This document shows positions 8,345 through 14,292 of a stretch of DNA of 64,000 bases, in pieces. How positions within the stretch are numbered: position 1 is the first letter of the stretch; each line of letters opens with the position of its first letter. The stretch covers positions 124,001-188,000 of the forward strand of contig OY970377.1 of assembly GCA_963718775.1 (NCBI GenBank). The letters run 5' to 3'. The DNA is from VRUE01 sp963718775. Lineage in GTDB: Bacteria > Actinomycetota > Thermoleophilia > Solirubrobacterales > 70-9. The notes below the pieces were generated by a model. The model did not search any database. It saw nothing but the letters and a program-made list of their open reading frames with translations, and had not been told where the DNA came from. The position numbers and the translations under genes were made by a program.

Positions 8345-8558
8345 TGGGCCACAGCGGGCCAACGCCCAGGCGGGCGCTGCCGAGATCTGGCAGGCGTCGC
8401 GCCAACGATGCTGACGAACAGCGTCATCACCGCCAAAGGCAGCTACCAGGGCGCGATCACGGTGGTTGCCTTTATCGGTCGCGATCAACGACACGGCGCC
8501 GACCGCCGACCGATGGGACATGGCCGTCGTCGAGGTCCTGCCCGCGCCCGGTCCCTAG
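8345..8558 (+). pseudogene. Relic of a secreted Ig/fibronectin-like surface protein C-terminus
   Basis: Directly after the MBL gene, translated pieces in two frames read RANAQAGAAEIWQAS, LTNSVITAKGSYQGAITVVAF and AINDTAPTADRWDMAVVEVL followed by a TAG at 8556-8558. These resemble the C-terminal beta-sandwich module common in large secreted actinobacterial proteins (AEIWxA, GYQGAxTVVAFxGA, DRWNLxxVE). A one-base loss near 8395 and a larger loss near 8480 disrupt it, and no upstream part exists. It is a remnant, not a functional gene. Family recognition is by eye. Confidence 0.55.
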
Positions 8559-8647
8559 CCGCAGCCGGCGCGCTTCGACAATACGCCCGCGCACTACGCC
8601 AGGTATCTGCCCCTCCGGATCGGCCCAGGCGCCATGCCGAGGGTTGG

Positions 8648-8682
8648 ACAGGGCTTGGCTTCGTCAGCACGTCAAACCCTGC
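8648..8682 (-). other. Conserved hairpin after peptide A
   Basis: In minus-strand RNA, GCAGGGUUUG pairs with CAAGCCCUGU over 10 bp including two G-U pairs, with loop sequence containing CUGACGA. On the plus strand the same positions would be A-C mismatches, so the fold belongs to the peptide-coding strand. No U tract follows. Confidence 0.6.
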
Positions 8683-8697
8683 CCTCCTCGTCGCTCT

Positions 8698-8757
8698 CTA
8701 GCGGGTCTTATAAAGCGAAAGCAGCGGAACCACAGTCGAGCATGGCTTGATCGCCAT
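8698..8757 (-). CDS. 19-residue peptide A of a four-member tandem family
   Basis: The ORF encodes MAIKPCSTVVPLLSLYKTR and stops. A strong Shine-Dalgarno (AAAGGAGGGTGA) lies 5 nt before the ATG. It aligns without gaps to three further 19-codon ORFs upstream (B, C, D), sharing M, Pro, the VVP(L)LS core and a basic K-x-R end. It is the last of the four in the direction of transcription and is followed by a hairpin. I recognise no known family. The centre is mildly hydrophobic and both ends are basic. Its coding status rests on four-fold paralogy, identical length and ribosome-binding sites. Confidence 0.62.
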   Translation of the reverse strand: MAIKPCSTVVPLLSLYKTR

Positions 8758-8856
8758 CGCGCTCACCCTCCTTTCCCTTAGCGGATGTGTTGCGCCGCAA
8801 GGGAGCATAGGATTGGTAACAGGCCATGGTGTTCTTGGTACGGCCCAATGGCTTAG

Positions 8857-8893
8857 ACGGCCTGGGTGTTGCTCCCCTGCGCATCCAGGCCGT
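8857..8893 (-). other. Conserved hairpin after peptide B
   Basis: ACGGCCTGG and CCAGGCCGT form a perfect 9-bp stem 13 nt downstream of the peptide B stop, around a 19-nt loop. Its loop differs from the CTGACGA loops of the other three. No U tract follows it. Confidence 0.55.
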
Positions 8894-8905
8894 TGCCCCA
8901 ACCCC

Positions 8906-8965
8906 TCATCGGTGCTTGAGCGTCGAAAGCATCGGAACGGTCGTCGGACACGGCGTAATCGTCAT
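8906..8965 (-). CDS. 19-residue peptide B of a four-member tandem family
   Basis: The ORF encodes MTITPCPTTVPMLSTLKHR. Its ribosome-binding site AAAGGAGGTGATCGCG, directly before the ATG, is an essentially perfect match to the 16S anti-Shine-Dalgarno, the best of the four. It shares with A the Pro-Cys pair at positions 5-6, and with all copies the TVP-x-LS core and the K-x-R terminus. The gap to peptide C upstream is 80 nt, to A downstream 148 nt. Function unknown. Confidence 0.65.
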   Translation of the reverse strand: MTITPCPTTVPMLSTLKHR

Positions 8966-8989
8966 CGCGATCACCTCCTTTCATGTCGA

Positions 8990-9026
8990 GGGCCGGGCTG
9001 TCGTCAGAGCCGTCAGATCCCGCCCC
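8990..9026 (-). other. Imperfect hairpin after peptide C
   Basis: GGGGCGGG and CCCGGCCC pair at seven of eight positions (one G-G mismatch) 19 nt downstream of the peptide C stop. The loop holds CTGACGA, as in the hairpins after A and D. Confidence 0.45.
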
Positions 9027-9045
9027 ACCGCCTCAGAAGCAACGG

Positions 9046-9105
9046 CTACCTCATCTTCATGGTCGAAAGCAACGGCACGACGGTAGGCACGACCTTGGTG
9101 GTCAT
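9046..9105 (-). CDS. 19-residue peptide C of a four-member tandem family
   Basis: The ORF encodes MTTKVVPTVVPLLSTMKMR, preceded by GGAGGGGTGAGCTGG before the ATG. It lacks the Pro5 of the other copies but keeps the TVVPLLS core and K-x-R end. Upstream peptide D ends 93 nt before it. The DNA between the peptides is much less conserved than the 19 codons and their ribosome-binding sites, apart from the hairpins, which supports selection on the peptide. Confidence 0.6.
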   Translation of the reverse strand: MTTKVVPTVVPLLSTMKMR

Positions 9106-9146
9106 CCAGCTCACCCCTCCAACGTATTCCCCCTTGCCGGGCAAGA

Positions 9147-9182
9147 GCAGAGCTTGGCGTCGTCAGCTTTGTCAAGCCCTGC
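9147..9182 (-). other. Conserved hairpin after peptide D
   Basis: In minus-strand RNA, GCAGGGCUUG pairs with CAAGCUCUGC over 10 bp with one G-U pair; the loop contains CUGACGA. Compared with the hairpin after peptide A, stem positions change while pairing is kept (for example G-C becoming U-G). It starts 16 nt downstream of the peptide D stop. Confidence 0.6.
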
Positions 9183-9198
9183 CCATGCCTCATTTCTC

Positions 9199-9258
9199 TC
9201 AGCGGTTCTTGACCAGCGAAAGAACTGGGACCACAGCCGCAGTCGGCTTGATCGTCAT
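9199..9258 (-). CDS. 19-residue peptide D, first of a four-member tandem family
   Basis: The ORF encodes MTIKPTAAVVPVLSLVKNR. GGGAGGGGGTGAGGCGCG precedes the ATG. As the first of the four in transcription order, it lies next to the AT-rich divergent region (9259-9426) that should hold the promoter. It shares MTIKP with A-type copies, VVPxLSL and a basic end. Composition (no acidic residue, basic ends, hydrophobic middle) would suit a membrane-active, signalling or RNA-associated peptide, but none of these can be shown from sequence. Confidence 0.62.
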   Translation of the reverse strand: MTIKPTAAVVPVLSLVKNR

Positions 9259-9426
9259 CGCGCCTCACCCCCTCCCGTTGGATGAAATTTTCTTGATTAA
9301 TTAGAAAAGATTAGAGCAATTAGCACGTTCCGACTGAAGAGCAGCTAGTTTTTCGGGCCAATCGATAACCCCATACCGATCTACGGACCTGCGAGTACCG
9401 GGACGGCGACCGAGAGGAGTGGCTAC
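9259..9426. promoter_or_regulatory. AT-rich divergent promoter region between the peptide array and the winged-helix gene
   Basis: The stretch around 9290-9332 (GAAATTTTCTTGATTAATTA and following) is strikingly AT-rich for this genome and lies between two divergent transcription units. TAATTA and TAATCT elements on the minus strand and TTGATT on the plus strand could serve as promoter boxes, but I cannot fix a start site. The plus-strand gene has GAGAGGAGTGGCTAC before its ATG, a good ribosome-binding site. Confidence 0.5.
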
Positions 9427-10122
9427 ATGGCCGCAAAAAAGAAGGCCCAGGCAAAAAGGAAGACGGCGCCCAAAAAGCGCAAGAGCGCGGCGAGCAAGAA
9501 ACAGCATCGGGAGGTGGGCAGCCGATCTCTAGACCAGCGCGTCATCAAGGCGCTGGCACACTCGATGCGTGTGGAGATCCTCGCGATCCTCAACGACCGA
9601 ATGGCCAGTCCCAACGAGCTTTCAAAGGAGCTTGAAGAGGGCCTGAGCCAGGTCAGCTACCACGTCAAAGTTCTCAGGGACTTCGAGATGATCGAGATGG
9701 TCAAGACCGAGCCTCGCCGTGGTGCGGTCGAGCATTACTACCGGGCCAGCGAGAAAGTCTTCATTCCTTCCTGGGTGTTGAAGCTCGCGCCCAAGTCGGC
9801 ACAGCGGTCCATATGGGGAGACGTGCTGGCCGACCTTGAGCAGGACATGGGCACGTCGCTCGAAACCGGCACGTTCGACAAGCGGTCGGATCTCGTCGTC
9901 GGTCGCGACGTGCGAATCCTTGACGGCCAGGGCTGCGAAGACGCCGAGGAGCTGGCCGCTGAGTTCTACGAACGGTACGGGCAGCTCGAAGTCGATTCCG
10001 ACCAGCGACGGGAGAAGGGCGAAGGCGATGGCGAGTCGATCCCGACGACCGCCGCAGTCCTGGTCTTCGGCTCAGCGGAGGGCAAAAATCTGAAACCGTC
10101 CAAGAGGCGGAAAAAGTCCTGA
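9427..10122 (+). CDS. ArsR-type winged-helix transcriptional regulator with lysine-rich tails
   Basis: A 231-residue protein. Residues 1-30 are a Lys/Ala-rich basic tail (KKKAQAKRKTAPKKRK). Residues 34-110 form a winged helix: RVIKALAHSMRVEILAILND, SPNELSKELEEGLSQVSYHV, KVLRDFEMIEMVKTEPRRG, HYYRA. This matches the ArsR/helix-turn-helix 20 pattern (LAHxxRxEIL, LSxxLxxxxSxVSYHxKxL). The C-terminal half has no recognised ligand domain and ends in another basic run (KPSKRRKKS). The basic tails may give extra nonspecific DNA binding. It is divergent from the peptide array and is its most obvious candidate regulator. Confidence 0.85.
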   Translation: MAAKKKAQAKRKTAPKKRKSAASKKQHREVGSRSLDQRVIKALAHSMRVEILAILNDRMASPNELSKELEEGLSQVSYHVKVLRDFEMIEMVKTEPRRGAVEHYYRASEKVFIPSWVLKLAPKSAQRSIWGDVLADLEQDMGTSLETGTFDKRSDLVVGRDVRILDGQGCEDAEELAAEFYERYGQLEVDSDQRREKGEGDGESIPTTAAVLVFGSAEGKNLKPSKRRKKS

Positions 10123-10190
10123 CCGGCAACCGTTCAGATTCGCCCGTTCAAACTACGAAAACTGCGCTTTAAGCCCGTAGCATCGCCAGC

Positions 10191-10259
10191 GCACCGGGGC
10201 ATTTTGGCCTCGGGGGTTGTCGTCAGCACGAGACCCCCCGCGCGCGGATGCCCCGGTGC
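10191..10259 (+). terminator. Long two-tier hairpin downstream of the winged-helix gene
   Basis: GCACCGGGGCAT (10191-10202) and ATGCCCCGGTGC (10248-10259) pair perfectly over 12 bp. Inside, GGGGGTTGTCGT and ACGAGACCCCC form a second stem capped by CAGC; a U-G pair favours the plus-strand RNA. It is 69 nt after the regulator stop and is not followed by a T run, so it may be a factor-assisted terminator, an mRNA-stabilising end, or a small structured RNA. Confidence 0.55.
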
Positions 10260-10396
10260 TCACGTGAGGGACAGGGAGGGCGGCGTCTGGGCCACATTCG
10301 TCGCCCTCCCTTAAACAGACGAAGTGGCAGGTCGAGTCTGCCTGATGCGAAAGGGACAGTCAATTGGCAGGCAGCCACAACAGGCTGGTCATACCG

Positions 10397-10900
10397 ATGA
10401 GCGAGGGCTATGCCGTGTCTTGCTCATGCGGATGGAGCGGCGATGTCCACCGCGCACCAGAGCGAGCCGAACGGGAAGCCGCGGGCCACGAAGTCGATCC
10501 CGGCCTGGACCGAGGCCCCCTGGTTGCGGGCGTCAGAGCCGCTGTCGAGGATTCGGCGCAGAGGGTAGCCGAGGAGATAAACGATTCCTTTGCGTCTAAG
10601 GACTGGCTTGGACGAGCCGCCCTTGCTTGGTACTTCGATGCGTTCCGCGCTGAGCTGGCGAGCAAAGACGGCTCTACCTCGTCGCTCAGGATTCCATCGA
10701 GAGCCGAGCTCGCGGCAACTGCCGAGGGCCTGGCGCGAATAGCTGCCGGGGTCCCCGGCTTCAGGGTCGCTGAGGCAAGCAGGGCTACCGAGATCGCCTT
10801 ACTCCAGGCGATGCTCGACCGTGGAATGCGCACAGCCCCAGTAGTCCGGATCGCCAGGGTCGCCAAAGAGCAAGCATTAGCCCTGATCACCTCTGCGTAG
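10397..10900 (+). CDS. Hypothetical protein with N-terminal CxCGW motif
   Basis: A 167-residue protein from the ATG at 10397 (an in-frame ATG at 10364 is possible). It opens MSEGYAVSCSCGWSGDVHRA, reminiscent of short zinc-ribbon-like starts of actinobacterial hypothetical proteins, although only two Cys are present. Residues 45-165 are Ala/Arg-rich and mostly helical by composition. I do not recognise the family. It stands alone between the long hairpin and the integrase relics and could be cargo of the decayed mobile element there. Confidence 0.55.
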   Translation: MSEGYAVSCSCGWSGDVHRAPERAEREAAGHEVDPGLDRGPLVAGVRAAVEDSAQRVAEEINDSFASKDWLGRAALAWYFDAFRAELASKDGSTSSLRIPSRAELAATAEGLARIAAGVPGFRVAEASRATEIALLQAMLDRGMRTAPVVRIARVAKEQALALITSA

Positions 10901-10919
10901 GCAACTCCGAGGGCCTCGC

Positions 10920-11064
10920 GGCCCCTTCAACGGCGAGAAGCTCACGGAGCGCGTCGATGAGGCATAGAAGTCCGCCGGGCTAAATCGCATTACGCTGCAC
11001 GGTGTCGGCACACGCTTTGGACCGCTACGGGCGCTTGCCTACCGGCGCGCCAACTGGCGCATAG
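10920..11064 (+). pseudogene. Decayed tyrosine recombinase 3' end (relic 1)
   Basis: This stretch aligns with the better preserved copy at 11527-11751 (CTTCAACGGCGAGAAGCT, AATCGCATTACGCTGCACGG, GACCGCTACGGGCGCTTGCC). It has lost about 105 bp between the HGCRH-type motif and the catalytic-tyrosine region, and a TGG has become TAG. It ends at the same TAG and is followed by the same 79-bp att-like sequence. It is the remains of an older insertion at the same target. Confidence 0.7.
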
Positions 11065-11131
11065 CACCCGTATGACGAGCATTATCTGCTCTAGAAAGCC
11101 GCGCAAGTCCGCTAAGAAGCGGATGCTGATC
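11053..11131 (+). repeat. att-like direct repeat, copy 1
   Basis: A 79-bp sequence starting ACTGGCGCATAGCACCCGTA and ending GCGGATGCTGATC; 77 of 79 positions match the copy at 11740-11818. It contains the first 20 codons of the diacylglycerol kinase gene (ATG at 11072) and then runs into unrelated DNA, giving a truncated copy of that gene's 5' end. Confidence 0.82.
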
Positions 11132-11141
11132 GGTTACAGGC

Positions 11142-11369
11142 TCAGGCAGCCGCACCGTGCGTACTCGCCGGAGCGGGCAGCGTCGCGAGCACCTCGGCCG
11201 GGAGGCGCTTGCTTGCGGACCAGACCTCGACTGCCACGACCTCATCGGTGGCCGAGTCGTGATCGACCAGCCCCCACTCGACCTCCTCGCTCACGACATT
11301 CGCAGAATCCCCGGTCGGAAGCCAGGCAATGTCAGCCTCGCGGTCGTAGTAGGCAAATTTCGCGCTCAT
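11142..11369 (-). CDS. DUF2283-like small protein
   Basis: A 75-residue protein: FAYYDREADIAWLPTG at the start, then SEEVEWGLVDHDSATDEVVA and VEVWSASKRLP. This follows the DUF2283 pattern (tyrosine-Asp-x-Glu-Ala-Asp near the start, central E..G...DxD, then V.E.E..AS). Function of the family is unknown; members are often found with mobile elements and toxin-antitoxin loci. It lies between the two integrase relics on the opposite strand, so it is probably cargo of the former element. Confidence 0.68.
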   Translation of the reverse strand: MSAKFAYYDREADIAWLPTGDSANVVSEEVEWGLVDHDSATDEVVAVEVWSASKRLPAEVLATLPAPASTHGAAA

Positions 11370-11400
11370 AGATTCAGGATAGCTTTCATGGACACATCTG

Positions 11401-11751
11401 ATGTCCCTCGCGAACAGCTTCCTCGACCTCGAATCGGATCAAACTCGTTGCCCGAGGCGAAGCTCAGCGTGGTCGGTCCAAATGAAGCGCTCGATCCCCA
11501 CGGCGCGGACAGCCCATGACGCAGCGCGGCCCTTCAATGGCGAGAAGCTGACCGAGCGTGCCGATGAGGCATGGAAGTCCGCAGGGCCAAATCGCATTAC
11601 GCTGCACGGGTGTCGGCACACCTTTGCGTCCCTGATGATCGCGGCCGGTGTCAATGCCAAGGCGCTTTCTACTTTCATGGGGCACGCGAACATCTCCATC
11701 ACCCTGGACCGCTACGGGCACTTGCCTACTGGCGCGCCTACTGGCGCATAG
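11401..11751 (+). pseudogene. Truncated tyrosine recombinase/phage integrase C-terminus (relic 2)
   Basis: The open frame ends with the integrase catalytic half: RITLHGCRHTFASLMIAAGV (Arg and His of the HxxR box), ALSTFMGHANISITLDRYGH (GHxxxxxTxxxYxH with the nucleophilic Tyr). The N-terminal core-binding domain and the first catalytic Arg are missing, so it is not active. The reliable homology begins near 11525. Its TAG at 11749-11751 lies 7 nt before the diacylglycerol kinase ATG, inside the att-like repeat, as expected for an integrase gene adjacent to its attachment site. Confidence 0.82.
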
Positions 11752-11818
11752 CACCCGTATGACGAGCATTATCCGCTCTAGAAAGCCGCGCAAGTCCGCC
11801 AAGAAGCGGATGCTGATC
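11740..11818 (+). repeat. att-like direct repeat, copy 2, overlapping the start of the diacylglycerol kinase gene
   Basis: Second copy of the 79-bp repeat at 11053-11131, offset by 687 bp with two mismatches. Here the sequence continues into the intact kinase gene. The repeat spans the integrase stop codon and the first 20 kinase codons, so the recombination core is probably within the kinase 5' end. Confidence 0.82.
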
Positions 11819-12739
11819 ATCGTCAACCCCTACGCGACGACGGTCTCGGACCGGCTCAAGAATCTCGTCGTCTACGCGCTGCAGGGTCGCTTCGAGGTCG
11901 AAACGGTTACCACCGAGGCCCAGAACCACGCCACCGAGATCGGCCGCGAGGTGCGCGACCACGGCTACGACATCGTCGTCGCCTTCGGTGGCGACGGCAC
12001 GCTCAACGAGGTCGCCAACGGGCTCGCCGGAACCGACGTCCCGGTCTCGGTGCTCCCGGGTGGCTCGACCAACGTCGTCTGCCGCACGCTCGGCATCCCC
12101 AACGACGTCGTCGACGCGACCGAGCATCTGCTGGCGATGGTCGACGACTGGCAGCCGCGGCGGATCGACCTGGGCAAGGTCGACGGCCGCCACTTCGTCT
12201 TCTCCTGTGGCGTCGGCGTCGACGCCACAGTGGTCAAGCGGGTCGACGCCCACCCGAGGCTGAAGTCGGCCGCCGGTCCCTACTACTACACCTGGGCGAC
12301 CGTCTCGGCCTTCTACCGCTCCTACCTCTACAACCCGGTGAGGCTGCGGGTCGAGACCGCAGACGGCAACTCGGCCGAAGGCGTTACCGCTCTGGCTCAG
12401 AACTCGGACCCCTTCACCTACTTTGCCAGCCGACCGGTGCGGGTCTGCGAGGGAATCGAGATCGACGACGGCAAGCTGGCGATCGGCGTCCTCAAGCGGG
12501 CCGCGCAACGCGATATGCCGACCCTGATCGCTCGCCTCTTCAGCGAGCGTCGCCCGGCTGTCCATCACCGCCAGATCGAGGGCCTCGATGGCGTAACCGA
12601 GGCCACGGTCAGCTCGGCTTCGGAGACCAAGGACGGCGTCACACGTCCCTTCCCTGTCCAGGTCGACGGCGACTACATCGGCGAGAAGACGCAGATCGAG
12701 CTGCGGGTCGACCCCGGCGCGCTCACCGTCGTCTCCTGA
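11759..12739 (+). CDS. Diacylglycerol kinase-family lipid kinase
   Basis: A 326-residue protein with a DAGK catalytic domain: MLIIVNPYATTVSD, FGGDGTLNEVANGL (GGDGTxNE nucleotide site) and VLPGGSTNVVCRTLGIP, then a C-terminal beta-sandwich ending in EKTQIELRVDPGALTVVS. Members phosphorylate diacylglycerol or related lipids. The first 17 residues (TSIIRSRKPRKSAKKR) are a basic extension encoded inside the att-like repeat; homologues usually begin at MLIIVNP, so the native start may be the ATG at 11810. Its promoter side has been replaced by mobile-element DNA. Confidence 0.9.
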   Translation: MTSIIRSRKPRKSAKKRMLIIVNPYATTVSDRLKNLVVYALQGRFEVETVTTEAQNHATEIGREVRDHGYDIVVAFGGDGTLNEVANGLAGTDVPVSVLPGGSTNVVCRTLGIPNDVVDATEHLLAMVDDWQPRRIDLGKVDGRHFVFSCGVGVDATVVKRVDAHPRLKSAAGPYYYTWATVSAFYRSYLYNPVRLRVETADGNSAEGVTALAQNSDPFTYFASRPVRVCEGIEIDDGKLAIGVLKRAAQRDMPTLIARLFSERRPAVHHRQIEGLDGVTEATVSSASETKDGVTRPFPVQVDGDYIGEKTQIELRVDPGALTVVS

Positions 12740-13672
12740 CTAGAGCGCTGAGGGCTGTGACCGCTCGGCGAAGGGGGCCTCGCCTTTGAGCACGGTCTCC
12801 AGGCCCGCCCGGGCAGCTTGGCGCCGGCCGCTTTCGTAGTGGCCAGAGAGCGAGTAGGCGCCGACGCGTAGCGCGTAGCGAAGCGCCAGCGCCCAACGGT
12901 ATTCGGCGGCAGCGCGGGGAAAGTGCTTGCGGGCGAACTGCATGCGCGCGTAGGCGGCCTGCGCCTCGAGGCGTGCGTTCTCGCGGTGATCGTGCTCGCG
13001 ATTGCAGATCGTCATCTGAGGCATGTGGACAACCTCCCAGCCGGCTTGCTTGAGTCGCCAGCAGAGGTCGGTTCCCTCCGAGAAGAGGAAGAAGCGCTCG
13101 TCGAACCAGCCGATGTCGTCCAGAGCCGCGCGGCGGACGAGCATGAACGAGCCCGCCGTCCAGTCGCAGGCCCTTTCGAGGTCGTACTCACGCCGATCGA
13201 GCTCACGCTCGCCGAGCACCTGCCTCATCCCGGGCACGCGCTCGACACCGAGCGCTTCGGCGAACATGTGCAGCGCCGACGGGAAACGCCTGATGCTGTG
13301 CTCCAGCGAACCGTCGTCACGCAGCTGGCGCACACCGGCAAGCGCCAGCTCGGGACGCCGGTCGAACGCCTCGATCAGCTCGGCGAGGTCGCCGTCGAGC
13401 GTCTCGGTGTCGGGGTCGAGGAAAAGCACGTAGCGGGCGTTGGCCGCCTCGAGAGCGCGATTGCAGGCATGGCCGAAGCCGCGGTTGGGACAGAGCAGCG
13501 TGCGGGCAGCGGGGAAGCGCTCTTCGGCGTATTCGGCCGAGCCATCGTGGCCGTTGTCGACGACGATGACGTCGAGGTCGAGGCCCCCGGCGTGCTCGAG
13601 GAGGCTGCCGAGGGCGGTGTCGAGCCAAGGCCGGCCGTTGTGGGAGACGACGACTACGCAGACGTCATGCAT
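12740..13672 (-). CDS. Family 2 glycosyltransferase (rhamnosyltransferase-like)
   Basis: A 310-residue GT-A enzyme. It starts MHDVCVVVVSHNGRPWLDTA; the nucleotide-binding strand ends VDNGHDGSAEY; ARYVLFLDPDTE holds the DxD-type metal site; GSFMLVRRAALDDIGWFDE and ERFFLFSEGTDLCWRLKQAG are the acceptor-side motifs typical of WbbL-like enzymes. Its start overlaps the end of the upstream acyltransferase gene by 8 nt, so both are one transcript. It probably adds a sugar to a surface glycan. Sugar specificity is not readable. Confidence 0.88.
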   Translation of the reverse strand: MHDVCVVVVSHNGRPWLDTALGSLLEHAGGLDLDVIVVDNGHDGSAEYAEERFPAARTLLCPNRGFGHACNRALEAANARYVLFLDPDTETLDGDLAELIEAFDRRPELALAGVRQLRDDGSLEHSIRRFPSALHMFAEALGVERVPGMRQVLGERELDRREYDLERACDWTAGSFMLVRRAALDDIGWFDERFFLFSEGTDLCWRLKQAGWEVVHMPQMTICNREHDHRENARLEAQAAYARMQFARKHFPRAAAEYRWALALRYALRVGAYSLSGHYESGRRQAARAGLETVLKGEAPFAERSQPSAL

Positions 13673-14198
13673 CGGGCCCTAGCTCCCTGGCGGGATTGCC
13701 GACCACGGTGGCCCCTGGCGCCACGTCCCTGGTCACCACGGCCCCCGCCCCGACCACGGCGTCGCGGCCAATCCGAACCCCACCGAGGATCGTCGCCCCC
13801 GATCCGATCGAGGCGCCTCGCTCGACCGTCGTCACCAGCAACTCCCAGTCGGACTCGGTCTGCAGGGCGCCGGAGCCGTCGGTTGCGCGCGGGAACTTGT
13901 CGTTGACGAAAGTGACGCTGTGGCCGACGAAGACCTCGTCCTCGATTCGGACGCCGTCGCAGATGAAGCTGTGGCTCTGGATCTTGCAGGCGGAGCCGAT
14001 CTCGGCGCCGCGCTGAACCTCGACAAAGGTGCCGATCCGCGTGCTCGACCCGATCCGACAGCCATAGAGGTTCGTAAACGAGTGGACGACGACGCCCTCG
14101 CCGAAGCTGACGTCGTCAAGCAGGCGGTGCGGCGCATCGTTTGCTGGGGATCCAGCCTCGGTTCGAGGATCTGGCGCCCCGGTCGTCGATTCAGCCAT
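13665..14198 (-). CDS. Left-handed beta-helix acyltransferase (WbbJ/serine-acetyltransferase-like)
   Basis: A 177-residue hexapeptide-repeat protein: repeated [I/V]-G-x-x-x turns from VSFGEGVVVHSFTNLYGCRI to SIGSGATILGGVRIGRDAVV, ending GAGAVVTRDVAPGATVVGNP, the acetyl-CoA side of the trimeric fold. It likely N- or O-acylates a nucleotide sugar, for example a 3-amino sugar. The open frame extends upstream to 14801, but that part is antisense to the LuxR gene. I start at the ATG at 14196-14198 (MAESTTGAPDP), shortly before the homology. Confidence 0.85.
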   Translation of the reverse strand: MAESTTGAPDPRTEAGSPANDAPHRLLDDVSFGEGVVVHSFTNLYGCRIGSSTRIGTFVEVQRGAEIGSACKIQSHSFICDGVRIEDEVFVGHSVTFVNDKFPRATDGSGALQTESDWELLVTTVERGASIGSGATILGGVRIGRDAVVGAGAVVTRDVAPGATVVGNPARELGPDA

Positions 14199-14292
14199 TT
14201 GACCGAACAACGGCGCGCGCCCCAACCTCCTTCTGCCTCTGCCTCGGCATGAGATCGCGCAAGCTCTGGGGCATCCGCCGCGTTCTATTTGC

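Noticed and set aside
8698..8901. A 67-codon minus-strand frame ending in peptide A
   Set aside because: The upstream 48 codons show no relation to the other three copies, while the ribosome-binding site and paralogy fix the start at 8757.
8747..9304. A 185-codon plus-strand frame across the peptide array
   Set aside because: It is antisense to the four peptides, has no recognisable domain, and the periodic conservation is explained by the minus-strand ORFs.
11053..11818. A tRNA gene as the attachment site
   Set aside because: No cloverleaf can be drawn from the 79-bp repeat; it overlaps codons of the kinase gene instead.
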